Shown here in pieces: positions 49,365 to 61,280 of a stretch of DNA of 64,000 bases (positions within the stretch are counted from its first letter, which is position 1; each line of letters starts with the position of its first letter). The notes under the pieces were generated by a model. The model had not been told where the DNA came from. It saw only the letters and a list, made by a program, of their open reading frames with translations, and did not search any database. Source of the DNA: Pithys albifrons albifrons (lineage: Eukaryota > Chordata > Aves > Passeriformes > Thamnophilidae); assembly GCF_047495875.1 (NCBI RefSeq), contig NC_092459.1, forward strand, positions 38,359,490 through 38,423,489, read 5' to 3'. The position numbers and the translations under genes were made by a program.

Positions 49365-52300
49365 GTGACCATTACCACTCTGAAAGGAGAGCTTAGAGTT
49401 CCTGTGGATAGATTTATAAAGTTACTAACCTCAGTGTTCAGTGACTTACCGCACTGAAAATAAACTAAATTTTGAAAATTTTTGGAAAAGGATACAGGAA
49501 CAAAACAAAATATCATTTTATGTCTGTGTAAATCTCTAGAGAGCTCTGAAGTCTGTATGGAAATCTCAAAAGGGACAGTCCTTGAAAGGCCTAAAAAAAG
49601 GGCAACAAGAGAAGGGTAGGTTTAAGAGAAGGGTAGGTTTCATGTCTGACTGTCCAAAGAATATTGAAAGAAAATGTAGTTTTTCATTGAAAAATATATA
49701 AACCTACCTTTACAGGCTCAGGACTTCAGATTTTTCTACAGAGAAAGAGCTAAACAAATGCAAGCAAGCAGAACTTCTTTTCTCCAGGACCAGGTCTGGC
49801 CCTTGGCCAAAGTTTAAGAATAAAAAATTTCTAACATGTCTAGCCAGGAAATATATAACTTGTTTTGAGTAAGACGTAGGAAGTTTGTCTCCAGAGTTTA
49901 TGAATTATTATTCTACAATTCAATTCATGTCCTGTTATTAATGTGCAAAGAGCAGTAATTTAGAAAGATAATCTTTTAAAAAGTGATAAAAAGTTGAAAT
50001 TTTATTAACCAATTTTTGAAGACCAGAATATTGAGAGTGGTGTACAGAAACAGAGAAGAGACAATTTACACAATGTAAGGTTATTGATTAAATAAGAAAA
50101 AAATAAACACTTTGAAAGCAATCACTACAATGTCTCAGTATTATGATGCCTTTGACAGAGGATGGACTCAATGACTGCTTAAAGATCCCTGACTACTCTA
50201 TGGCCTGAAATTCAACTGAACATTTTCATTCTCCTGGAACATTTTCTATATTTATCACCAAATGTGAAAAGCATCCAGCAAACACTATAAAATCATTAAA
50301 AGATTTTCGTAGAAGAGCTGAAATAGAATTGTTGATATTCAGTCTTCTGTAAGTAAAACACCTGTTTGATGCCCTACAATATGTGGAGCCAGGAATGTGA
50401 CTACTCTTTCCTCAAAGAATATGTCATTTAATGATCAGTTTCTTAACTGTTTGAAATCAAGTTTATGGAGGAAAGAAAGTATTCCTTGGGACAAAAAATA
50501 GGAAACTTCTTCTATGCATACATTTGATTTGCCCTTATTAAGAACCAAATTCTTGAATGGGATTCTTCTGCCCCTGTTTAGGCATTTAAAACTTAGCCAG
50601 CCAAATTTCAGGTAATTTATGGAGAGAAATAGGCACCTCCAGAGGGCAATTCAGTTTCTCATTTTCCCTTATTTTAAAATCCTGGTTTGGAATGAAATTA
50701 ATAGATGTCTGGATGTGTCTGTTTCTCATCACTAAGCATGACCTTTAAGTTATTAGACCTATATGACTAACTTTTACGTGTTTAAAATAATGGAGAAGAA
50801 TCACATCTTCATTAGTTCTTCATTTCCTGTAGGAAATATTTTTTTTGCCATTCTCCATCATTCATATAAAACAAAATATTTTCTATTAACTTTTAAGGAT
50901 AAAATGCATTTCTCATAAACTTCAGCCAAAAAAAGTTTTAGTTTGAAGTCAGACTTCTCCAAAAAGTTATGTCTTGGTGGAAATATGATTTTAATATTAA
51001 AAGAAATTTTGCAACCTTAACTTATAGAGTTTGAATATAATATACAAATAAGAACAAATTATGTTTTGTTGCCAAGACAATAAAAAGTAAAAAGCAAGGA
51101 AATTAATGGAAGTAATTTACAGCTCTGTGGGACAGCCAGAGATACAACATACTAGATTTCTTAGATAAAAAAATAATATGATCTATCAAACTTATTTTGT
51201 TGTAGGAATAGATGCAGCATGACAATAAGGAAAATCACATTTCCTATAACTCAAAGTAAGGCTTATTTAACAGTCCATCAGGTGAGCATGAGGAAATATA
51301 TATATTCCAATCTAAGAATTTCATCTTACTCACACCTACCTACTGACACACTGGCTCAGTGTGTCAGATGTTGAGGCTTCTCTAAAAGTGGAAATGAGAA
51401 AATGTAAACACAGACAGAATCTTTATACCTTAATGAATTACACTTAAGCTGGATAAATGTTTCAACAGCACCTAAAATCTTGACCTTAAATAATCTTGCC
51501 TGGGTCATAAGGCACTACTTTGAGTACTGTAATAGGATTCATCATTGAAAATTATGGGGGTTTCTGCCATTAGCTTCCTAAAATACAACATCTCAAAAAT
51601 GGCAGCAATAAAAAGGTAGCTCTGAGTCCACATATTTCCTCAGAACTGAAAACATATTTGCTGGATCATGTATAAAACAGTATTAAATGATGAAAAAAAA
51701 TTTAAAGTTACCATATCATTCTAATGGTAACAAACTGGGTCTCAGGTATTTGTGGATTCGTGGGGGAATTGCAATTTGATTTCTATTTTGCATCTCCAGT
51801 GACTTAAGGTCTCATTGCCATTTTTTGACAGAAAATTAAGTCATAACTAAATGTATATGAAGATGATGTCTACAACTCAGATAAAATCACTGAACATTAG
51901 TTTAGCTGAGCCAAATCTGTTTAAACCTCAGAAGTAATAAGATAGGAAAGATGCAGAAAATTCAAGTACTGTTTTTATACCACAGGGGTCAGAATTACAT
52001 TACTCTCAGAATATAACTAACTCTTCTATATTATATTCTAAATGGCAGGTTAAGAGAATAAAATTCATGCATTAACATAAACACAATTAGAGCAATAATA
52101 TGTACTATGTTAACTAAAACATCAACAGAAATTGAGTTACAGGAGAAAATGAGGATGTAGGCAAAATGCAGTTTTTATATCTAGGGAGTGATTTGAACTA
52201 TAATTAAAATCAGAAACTAAAAATTAATAAAGGAGTCTGGAAGATGATGGTGATTTTCAAACAACTGATTAATACAGAAAGCAGCAGGAGAAACAGAGAA

Positions 52301-52842
52301 TGAAAAACTGTGCTATGCAAGTTCCTGGCCTCAAAAAGCAAGAGATCAAAAAGCAGAATGAGAATGTGACATCCTAATGGTGGGATTCACCTCAGTTAAA
52401 TTAGTCATCTAAAATCCAGGGCTACTCTACTCAGCTAATTCTCAGCAAGTGTTCTTGCTACTGCTTTCTGAAAATGTAGGCTACACAGAGAGCTGATCAT
52501 CATCCTGTATTATCACATTGAAGTGAATTATCCAGGTGAAGTTTCTCTTTCTTTGCAACTGCATGTGAAGGGAGCCTGGACAACCCTGGGAAGCTACACT
52601 TTTGCCTTCTAAACAGCTAATATTTATGTCAGTTAATCCAAAACAAAATAAAAAAGCATTCTTGAAAAGAATATTTTATTTTCAAATATTTGGTCTTAAT
52701 CTTTACACAAAATAGTGTTCAGCAGATTTAGTGTCTGAGACACTTCTAGTAAAACAAATGCTGTGAATCCACACTAAAACTTTAAATAAGTTCCACAATG
52801 AAATCAAAGCTACAATATTTGCCAAAACAATTGAAAAACAAA
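49365..52842. other. Gene-free AT-rich DNA
   Basis: No gene or recognisable transposon. A perfect 17-bp tandem duplication lies at 49607-49640. Otherwise the sequence is AT-rich and unremarkable. Confidence 0.65.
49607..49640. repeat. 17-bp perfect tandem duplication
   Basis: The unit AAGAGAAGGGTAGGTTT occurs twice head to tail at 49607-49623 and 49624-49640 with no mismatch, which indicates a recent slippage event. Confidence 0.95.
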
Positions 52843-53010
52843 GGATCATAGAATGGGTTGAGTTGGAAAAGAACTTAAAGCTCATACAGTTCCAACCTCT
52901 CAGGGAACAAGGGACACTTTTTACTAAACCAAGCTGCTCAGAACCCCATCCAACTTGGCCTTGAACACTTCCAGGGATGGAGCATCCACAGCTTCTATTG
53001 GCAAGGAGAG
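52843..53010 (-). mobile_element. CR1 LINE 3' end, minus strand
   Basis: The plus strand starts with GGATCATAGAATGGGTTGAG, the reverse complement of the CR1 tail and adjacent UTR. It continues through AGTTCCAACCTCTCAGG, CTGCTCAGAACCCCATCC and TTGAACACTTCCAGGGATGG to GCATCCACAGCTTCT near 52996. About 170 bp of the 3' end are clear, and weak homology may extend to about 53045. It belongs to a different CR1 subgroup from the copy at 43578, because the UTR wording differs. Confidence 0.9.
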
Positions 53011-53045
53011 CTTACTCACCTTTATCACATTCTGATGTCCAATCA

Positions 53046-56000
53046 TGCAGTATTTACCCAAACTGAAATCCCACTCAAAACTGTGATTTTTTTTGTTTTC
53101 TTGAGTGTATGACAACAGGTCTACAGACAAACCAGTAAAATTCAGCTGCTCTCTAGTAAGCTTATTAAAAATGGAATGTCCTAATTATGAATGGTATAGG
53201 CTCCTCTGTAAAATCTACTGACAGCAGGGAAAAGGACAATAATATAGTGTCTCTTCACAGACCCAGTCTGTGAAATACAGTAATTGACTAACAATCTAGT
53301 TTCTTTTAAAGGTGTAGACCAGATATTCAGCTAAGGTATACTGCTCTATATCATTTCCTTCAGCAAACTTTTGTCAACTTTTATCAATTGAAATATGATC
53401 CTTTTGTGTTCTTTTTTTGTGATATCTCCAGTGCCCATATGTTCCTAATTTGTCTAATAAGGCACACAGCTCCTCTCAGCCAGTAAAACATGAAATCCCT
53501 CTAGTCTTTTGTCACTGTTTCTCTAAACAAACAGTATCAACAAGGAAAAGTGTTCTGGTGCTGGTTTATTGGGTTTTTTTCTAGATCTGTGAACTATAAA
53601 AGATATAAACAATAAATACAAAAAGGTGATATGTTGGTTTTTTGGTTTTTTTTTTTTTTCCAAAGGAGTGCAGGTCATTGAAAGATTAGAAATTATATTA
53701 AGTGCTGACTGCAGTGAAATCTGAAGTTACTAGCTTCTGTAGAAATGAGGTTTTGTGTCTTTATGGTTGTTTCTTTTGATTTTTTACCTCTGGTTTCTTT
53801 TCCTTGGTTTGCCTTATCTTAACTAAATAGACCAAGGCAATACACTGACTAATGAGCATCTCACTGAATACAAATATATATGAAAGAACAACTTTGAAAC
53901 TCTTCACTCTCTAAACATGTTCATTATAGTCACTTTAGACTATGTGTTTCTGTGGCAAATTGAATCACACTACTGAGCTGAAGACAATTTAGTAACGACC
54001 ATTATTGGTTTTTTTATTATTCTTGTTACAGAATTTAATTTAACTTGAAATCTGCAATATTACCTTGACAGTGAAAAGCACTGAAATATTCTCTGTACAA
54101 CACATATCATTTGATGTGCCTATCTAAGTGTGTGAGCTTATATATAATTTGTTCTATAACAATCATTTTATTTTTCCAGCTAAATACATTTGGACACTGA
54201 TTGTTTGGGGTTTGTTTGTTTGTTTCTTTCTTTTTTCCTGAAAAGCATATTATCTTTCATATTTAATATCAACTCCACTGTTCTCATTAAGTTTCTTTTC
54301 TGCAAAACTCACACAAATGTAGGAAATTTTATGACAATAAAAGAAATATTTTTACATTTCCATAAATTTCAGCCAGGTGTACAAACTCTCTCACACATTG
54401 AAATGATGATTTTAAATTTAGAGCTATTTTCCCTTTAAAAAAGAATTGTTCAGGATTTGGATTTCCCTATACATGCTTTACCCAATATGGCCAATTAGTA
54501 TGATTTTGAAGCTCATTTATGCTGGGATATATAAGAGACAGCACAATAATTCTTTTTGTAAGGTTTTATGCAAATAAAGCTTATACACCTTAGAGTATCT
54601 AATTAAGTAGCATCACATCTAGTATCCACTCTCTGGATGTGTCAAATAACTAGTGCTTCAGAGAAGGATAAATCTGTTCTGGAGTCCAAACATAAAACCC
54701 AATAGCCAAGTGAAAGACACATATCATTGGGATGAGGAAAACACGAAAGAACACTGAGCTCCCTTCTCCTCATATCATGGAGCAGGAAGAGAAAGTACAA
54801 GAGAGCTGTTCCACAACAGAACAACATCTATTAACATCTTGAGAGTACTCTCCCATTATCCTCATATCTGGGTAGCATACTGCACTCTGAAAGTTAAGAA
54901 AGTATTGTAGAATAAGAAGGTAACATTAACTTTTTTCTTTTTTTTTTTAAATATTGACTTTAGACCTATGAAACTGAATTTAAGAGATTTTCAAGACTCT
55001 TGCTTTGCTCTGAGATACTTGGTTAGAGAGATTTGCTGGCAAAATATACCTATTGTTGCTATTGCAATGAAAGAAAAAGGTAGTAATGACAGGTTTGGAA
55101 ACAGTTGTGCATTACCCTGTTTGTACTTTACCAGACATCTCTGCTATGCAGTGTCTGAATATTAGTGCCCCATGAGGGATAGTGTCCTTGAATTTGTTTG
55201 AGAGACTTGAATGCTACCTGTTCCAATAGAGGACAGAGAAACATCTATTTTACACATTATTTAAAAGCTGTTTCTCCAGTATAAGAGCTCTATCTTTTAA
55301 AATATACTGCTTTCCAAAATCACTGCAAATGGACAACCTTTTCTGTAGCATACTCACTATAATAGAACAATTCAACATTAAAAGAAGCCAGTAGAAGGAA
55401 AAATAAGGTTTTAAGTTACAATGTGGCTTGAAGTATTTGAAAGTCTGAGGTAATTGCATTTTTCTGTCTTTTTTTTATTTATTTGAAAAATATCATTTGT
55501 TTCTTGTGATAGCTAACTGAAAAAGATTGAATACATAGGAGAGCATCTGTCACCGCTCTTTAGTAAAAACAGAAAAATGGAGTTAGTCACTTATTGATAA
55601 GATGCTTTTAATTTCAATAATCTTCATATTTTTTCAAAAACATGTTTGGGTTTTACTGTAAAAATATTGTGGGCTGTTTTCTAAATCAGACATTTTAATA
55701 CCATATTTAATCATTACATAATTATGGCTTCCTCCTGTATATAAATGGGTGATAAAAAGTAGCATTCATCTTATCTACTGTCACACAAAGTTATTTCAAG
55801 TGCACTCTCTCTCTCTGGTTAAAGAAGAAAAACAAACACATTCAAGATATTTGTCAGAGACCTCTATTAAATATCTATTCTAGGATGGAATTTAATTGTA
55901 GAATAATATGAGAAAGCATTGACTATTTAAAAAAAAACAAACAAAACAAGCCAAGTCCTGTCCTTAATAAAGTCATCTGAAAGTATGAACTTCAATTATA

Positions 56001-57640
56001 TATCTCTGACTGATTCTAATTCTCTAGAGGTTCAGTGTCAGGACTTCACAAAACAGAAGCAACTTCCAAGCTTATTTTATCAAAGTCAGTTCCATAACCA
56101 TGGAAAATTTTATCATGGGAAAAGAACAGAGGAATAGTTAGGAAAATGAGGGCAGATGACCTATGAAAAACCAGGGATTATTAATTTACAGTTGGCTGAC
56201 ATGTCATGACATTTGGAAACATGCATATATCCTAAACCATTCTGCAAATCCACATTTCTTTCTAATGAGAGTGACGTCTGCAAAATTGTAACACATTTGG
56301 TCAAAACAGGACATCAAAATATAGCTTTTTTTAGTAGCAAAACTGTGAAAAACTGTACTTTCTACATTGGACTACTCAGGAATTCAAATAACATTACAAT
56401 AATTTGCACATATTTCATGCAGTTACAAATTTACACTGATAGACAAATTTGTTTTAACTTTTGATATGCACAGCTAAACACAGTATTAATCTGTTGGCAG
56501 CTATCAAGTCGATCATTTTCATTTGAAATCACACAGTGCTTATTACATTTAATAAGTGACAAGCAAAGTTACAGCAAATTCTGAAGTTTACAAAATTATT
56601 TTTACTTAATCCAAACCAGAGGATTAAGCAAAATATTAGAGAGAGATAAACAAATGAAGCGAAGGAAGGCATGGTATTCAGAATAAATAAGTGCAAAGTA
56701 ATTTATACGTTAAGAAAATCTTAAATTACTTGCTTACCTCTATCTCAAGAAACAAATAATTAATCATCGCAGTAATTTGAAGATATTTGCTTAATTTACA
56801 ACTTCAGTCATAAAGCAAACAAAACACTAAGCTGCATAAGAAGTAATATCATGGATAGCACAGAGTTTCTAAGTTCTTATGTACAAATAAATATTTATAT
56901 TTATTGTATCTGGAATGGTATATCTACTCACTATGGCATGGTGCTAGGAGACAGATTAGCACAACATCCCAGTTTTTATGTATTGTTTCAGCTTCTACCA
57001 GACTTCCAAAGGTCAGGGAAGACTCTGCACAGATGAAGGGAATAGGTTGCCAATGTCAAAATAAGACAGCTGGGGATGAAGGTGAATGCTATCTAAGTGT
57101 CTTGTTTCCTGTCCTGGGAGGGTCCATTTTTGATTGGTTACTTACCTCAAAAAATCACATAGAAAAGAGAAGTTTGGAGAGAATGGCCAAGACCAAGAAA
57201 GATAATAATTTGAAGGAAGTTTGATTAGACTGACTATTTTTACAAAAAGCATTCATAGCAAGAGCTGTGGTCTATGCATATTAAATTGATATTACAGCAC
57301 AATTAAAAAGAGAGCATAAAGATAATAAAAGAATCAGGCATTTTAAAAATCAGTAGGAAGGAGAAAATTTTTCTTCACACAGTTTGTAATTAAACTGTGG
57401 TGTTCACTTCCAGCGACATAAGAATACTAACAAGGAAACTAAGAACAACTGCTTAAGTCCTTTGCCTCAAGATGCAAGCTGGGTACTTACTGGGAGAAAT
57501 CACTTTACTGAAACAATATACCATTTGTGAGAATATTTGGTTACTGCATACTCAGCATAAGAGAGCTGTGTGAGACACTGGAGATAAGTAGAAAGTTAAA
57601 CTACCAGGTATACAACAAGCCCTAAGGTACAGGAGATAAC
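53046..57640. other. Gene-free AT-rich DNA
   Basis: No gene or recognisable transposon. A T-rich run lies at 53636-53660, a G/T-rich run at about 54203-54236, and a short (CT)n run at about 55805-55817. The 106-codon frame at 56904-57224 is unrecognised and not called. Confidence 0.6.
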
Positions 57641-58660
57641 AGAGAGAACACCAGAGATCAGTACTCTGGTTTCTGATTGTTGGGCCATTGAAGGAATCAC
57701 ACAAAGCCTTGAGGAAGTTCAAACTGAACTTCCCAACTGATAATTGTTAGTCTCGTGGGGAAAAGCAAATTTATTGTGGGAAGCTGAGGTGTCATGTGGG
57801 ATTATATAAAACTCACTGTGGAACATTTAAAAGAAGAAGCAAAAACATACAAAGGAAGGGATTGAGGGAATTTGGAAAAGATCAGCTGCAGGAAAATAGA
57901 GAGAAACAAGGATAAAAGAGCTCTCTAGACATAAGCAAACTGTCACTACTCTTGCCTGGCCAAGCCCGCACCTGAATGCTGTCCTGTTTTCTGGACTGTT
58001 TGCTGTGTGACTCTGCTCTCCGGTGTGCATGTGTGGTGTTTGTAGTCACTAGCAGAATTCAAGCCAGACCTGGTGGCAAGTGGGGTGGTAACAACTGGAG
58101 AAGGGGCTACAGGCCACAGAGGCCTGTTTGCTGGTCCCCCAGCTGGTTCCAGACATGGAACCAGTGATTGTAGTGGTTGGGATCTGGGGGCCTGCCTTAT
58201 ACGAACAGTGTGGCCAGGGCCAGCGACTGGGCACATCTCCGAGGATGTGTGTGTGCAAGAGACAATAGCAAAGCCCTACCCTGAACTGTAGAGCTGGGGC
58301 CTATGTGTTCCATGTTTATATAAGTGCTGTTGGTGCTTTTGTGGGAAGCAATCAGGCATCGTTCTTGTTTCTGCATTGAGCTGTGTGGTTGGTGATGCTG
58401 GTGTGTGCATCTGCATGCTTGGAGCTCCCTACTGCTGATCAGACTTACAAATGCAAGCAGCAGTAGCAACTCCTATCAGACAGGGAGAGGAGTAACCTGC
58501 AGGTCCAGGAGCCCACCATGTCAGGAAACCTTTAAGATTTAGAGCAAAATGTGTCAAGGACTTCACTCAGTTCTGCTTATGTTAATAAACTTCCCCTTTT
58601 ATTTCCTGGCTCTGGTACTGGTAACTGTGCAAGTCAGGCACAGGACCATATGGCCCTCAG
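57641..58660 (+). other. GC-rich segment, possible degraded LTR retroelement
   Basis: GC content rises sharply at about 57945-58300 inside AT-rich DNA. Some LTR-like signals line up on the plus strand: a possible TGTTAGT start near 57746, a TATA-like ATTATATAAAA at 57801-57811, and an AATAAA at 58584-58589 followed by a T-rich stretch and a CA-ending word near 58641. I could not find target duplications or an inverted-repeat end pair. Several overlapping frames on both strands (up to 96 codons) lie in the GC-rich part and share no known domain. It may be an unclassified avian repeat, a CpG-poor GC island, or an unrecognised exon cluster. Confidence 0.35.
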
Positions 58661-60622
58661 GTCTGACAATATATACAAATTTCTTTTTGTAGACTTCCTG
58701 TGTGAAAAAAACCCTCTTCTTTACCAAAACTTATATGAACAGAGAAAATACATGGTATTGTGTAAGAAATATTCATACTAAACAAGAAATCCTATTGACC
58801 CACTTTTGGCTTTCGTAATAAATAAAATGAACCTAAGAACATTTTGTGCTCAATATTTGTACCTTCCTTACCTATAAACTTCCCAGTTCCATTTCACTGT
58901 GACAATCAGCCTGTAACAAAGAGATTGTATTTACTATTGTAAGTACCATGCATAAGCATCATCTTTCATGCAAGTTATTTTGCAGATTTAATGTTATGTA
59001 GGTAGTAGTTTTCATGGTCGTAAAATTGAGTTAACTTAAGAGAGACCCATAAAAATTACATTGTGTATATTAAATACTATGGTGAAGTGTCACACTGAAA
59101 TCCATTCCACTAGCTTGTGTAGCAGGGTATATTTAGAACATTGGTTCAATTTCTTTGGAATAAATACCAGAGTTTAAAAAGAACTGCAACTTCTATGGAA
59201 TGTAGTGGTAATTTTACAGGAATAAAAACATTTTAAAAAATGCTGCATAACTGTGTTCCAGTTCAGCTAAACACTTGGGAAAATCATCCTTTATTTCTGT
59301 GGGTTTTAAGTCCATCGTTAAGTTACATACTGATTGACCATCAATTGCAGAGCTCTGCCAGGACCATAAAACCGTCCTTTTTAAATAGTCAGAGATAGGT
59401 TTTCAGAGAAAGATTTCCATATGTAGGTAACAACAGGTGCAAAAGTAGTAGCTGCATCAGGGTAATATGTTAATACATTTACACCATTCTTTATCCTAAT
59501 ACCTACTACCTCCCATGAAACTGTAAATATGCTGAATATGTTTTAATAACCTGATTTACCTTATTAGCAAAGAACAAAACTCTTTCAAGAATATGTGAAC
59601 AGCTATTAAAAAAACACAAAACCCAAAAACTATGAGTCAGTAGTGAAGACACCTGTCTAATACTAATAGGTTAAAAGCTGGGGAGTAGAGGTGAGGGTTT
59701 TTTTCTTGTTTTGGGTTTTTGCTTTTCGTGAGAGAGGAGTGTCCTAAAACATTTCATTCCATATTAGAAGTCTGTGCTCTGGAATGTACAATAGGATAAA
59801 AGTCCTGAATAGCATTTTTTTCTTCAATCTAGCCATGAAATGATCACAAATAGAATTACAGGAGTTATTTTCTCTAATCTGTGATTTCTTTTATAAGATC
59901 ACTGAAATAAAACTATTAATGATGTAGAATGGGCACTTTTGCTTTTTTGTTAACCTGGGAACACACCAAAACATTCTAGAAGACAGTCAGCAACTTTGAA
60001 ATAGCAAGTGCTTATTCAGATATAGAAATACTGGTTGATATAATAAATGTACAGTCGTAGACCTTAAGATACATACATAGTCCACCCTGTATGTCTCCTT
60101 CAAAATATACAGCCATCTTACAACTGTAAAATAATTGCCATCAGCTACTATAAAATAGTTCATCATAAATTAAGCTCCATTCAAACATCTACATGTGATT
60201 CAAAACGCTTTGTATTCTATTATTCAACCAAACAATTATATCAGTCCTCAGTATCTTCTGCTTTTGAAAGGTAAATTGCAAGCTTAAAACATCACCCACT
60301 TTATCTTTGGTCATCCTCAAAGATAGCAATGTTTCTGCAGCTAGAACATGTTTAATTTGAAACACTAGAAAACTGTTGTTTTTTGTATAATGACATAATT
60401 ACTTGTGCAAGTAATGAGATTTACTAATTGTCAGTTATCTCTTCATCTCCCTTTAATTTTACAGTTGTCATTCTTCTAATATACATAAAGCTTTCACAGG
60501 AAACGAGACATTAAAATATTTGAGCTGAGCCTACTCCAACTTTTTTTAGTATCAGGCTTTCGAAGATTATTTGGAGGCTTATAACCTCAAGAAAAGCACA
60601 TTTTTTTGAATAAAAGACCCCA
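58661..60622. other. Gene-free AT-rich DNA
   Basis: No gene or recognisable transposon. A short G/T-rich run lies at about 59694-59728. Otherwise the sequence is AT-rich and unremarkable. Confidence 0.65.
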
Positions 60623-61280
60623 TGATGTGGGCTAGCCATGCCTCGAGACCAAAAGCCTACCCTATCACTCTCTTATTCATGTGCTTCAATAGGAAAAGAG
60701 GGAAAAAGTTAAGTGAGAGAGCTCATGGGTGGAGCTAATGAGTGGGAGATCACTTACCAATTACTATCATAGGAAAAACAGGCTTAAATTGGGGAAAGTT
60801 AATCTACTGTCAGGAAAAATAGATTTGAGTGGAGAGAAATAAAGTAGAACATTAGAACACCTTTTCTGTGCCCTCTCCCAAGCCTTACCGCATTCCTTAA
60901 TTGCTGCCTCAGCTTACACCCAACTCCTGAGCAGTGCAAAGGGGATGGAGGTCACTCATTCTGCAACTCCTCTCAGCCTCTCCCTCCTCCCTTACACTTT
61001 TTCCCTGCTCCCATGTGTAACAAATACTTCCTTCACAAAATATGCCAGCTTCTTCAACATGTTCCTCCCTAGGCTGCAATATGGTTATCGGTTTCACTGT
61101 GGTCTTTCCCATGGGCTGCAGGGAAAACTCTACTCTGGAACCTGGAATTCCTCCTACCCTACTTCTCTCACTTCTGTTCATCACTTTTTGCCTCTCCTCT
61201 TCTATCTTCTCATTATTTACCACCCTTTCTTAAAGATGCTTCCACAGAGGCACTACCACCTGGATTGTGGGGCTAGAACT
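60623..61280 (-). mobile_element. ERVL-like LTR, minus strand, truncated
   Basis: From TGATGTGGGCTAGCCATGCC at 60623, the plus strand follows the reverse complement of a very common avian ERVL-type LTR. The blocks, in order, are: CCCTATCACTCTC near 60660, GAGATCACTTACCAATTACT near 60748, TTGGGGAAAGTTAAT near 60789, a CTCCCATGTG block near 61009, CCCATGGGCTGCAGGGAAAA near 61109, and CACAGAGGCACTACCACCT near 61243. Homology fades at about 61280, so the 5' end of the LTR (right side) is missing or too diverged to see. No internal retroviral genes adjoin it. The open frames at 60909-61313 on both strands fall largely inside this LTR and are not genes. The family match is from memory. Confidence 0.75.
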
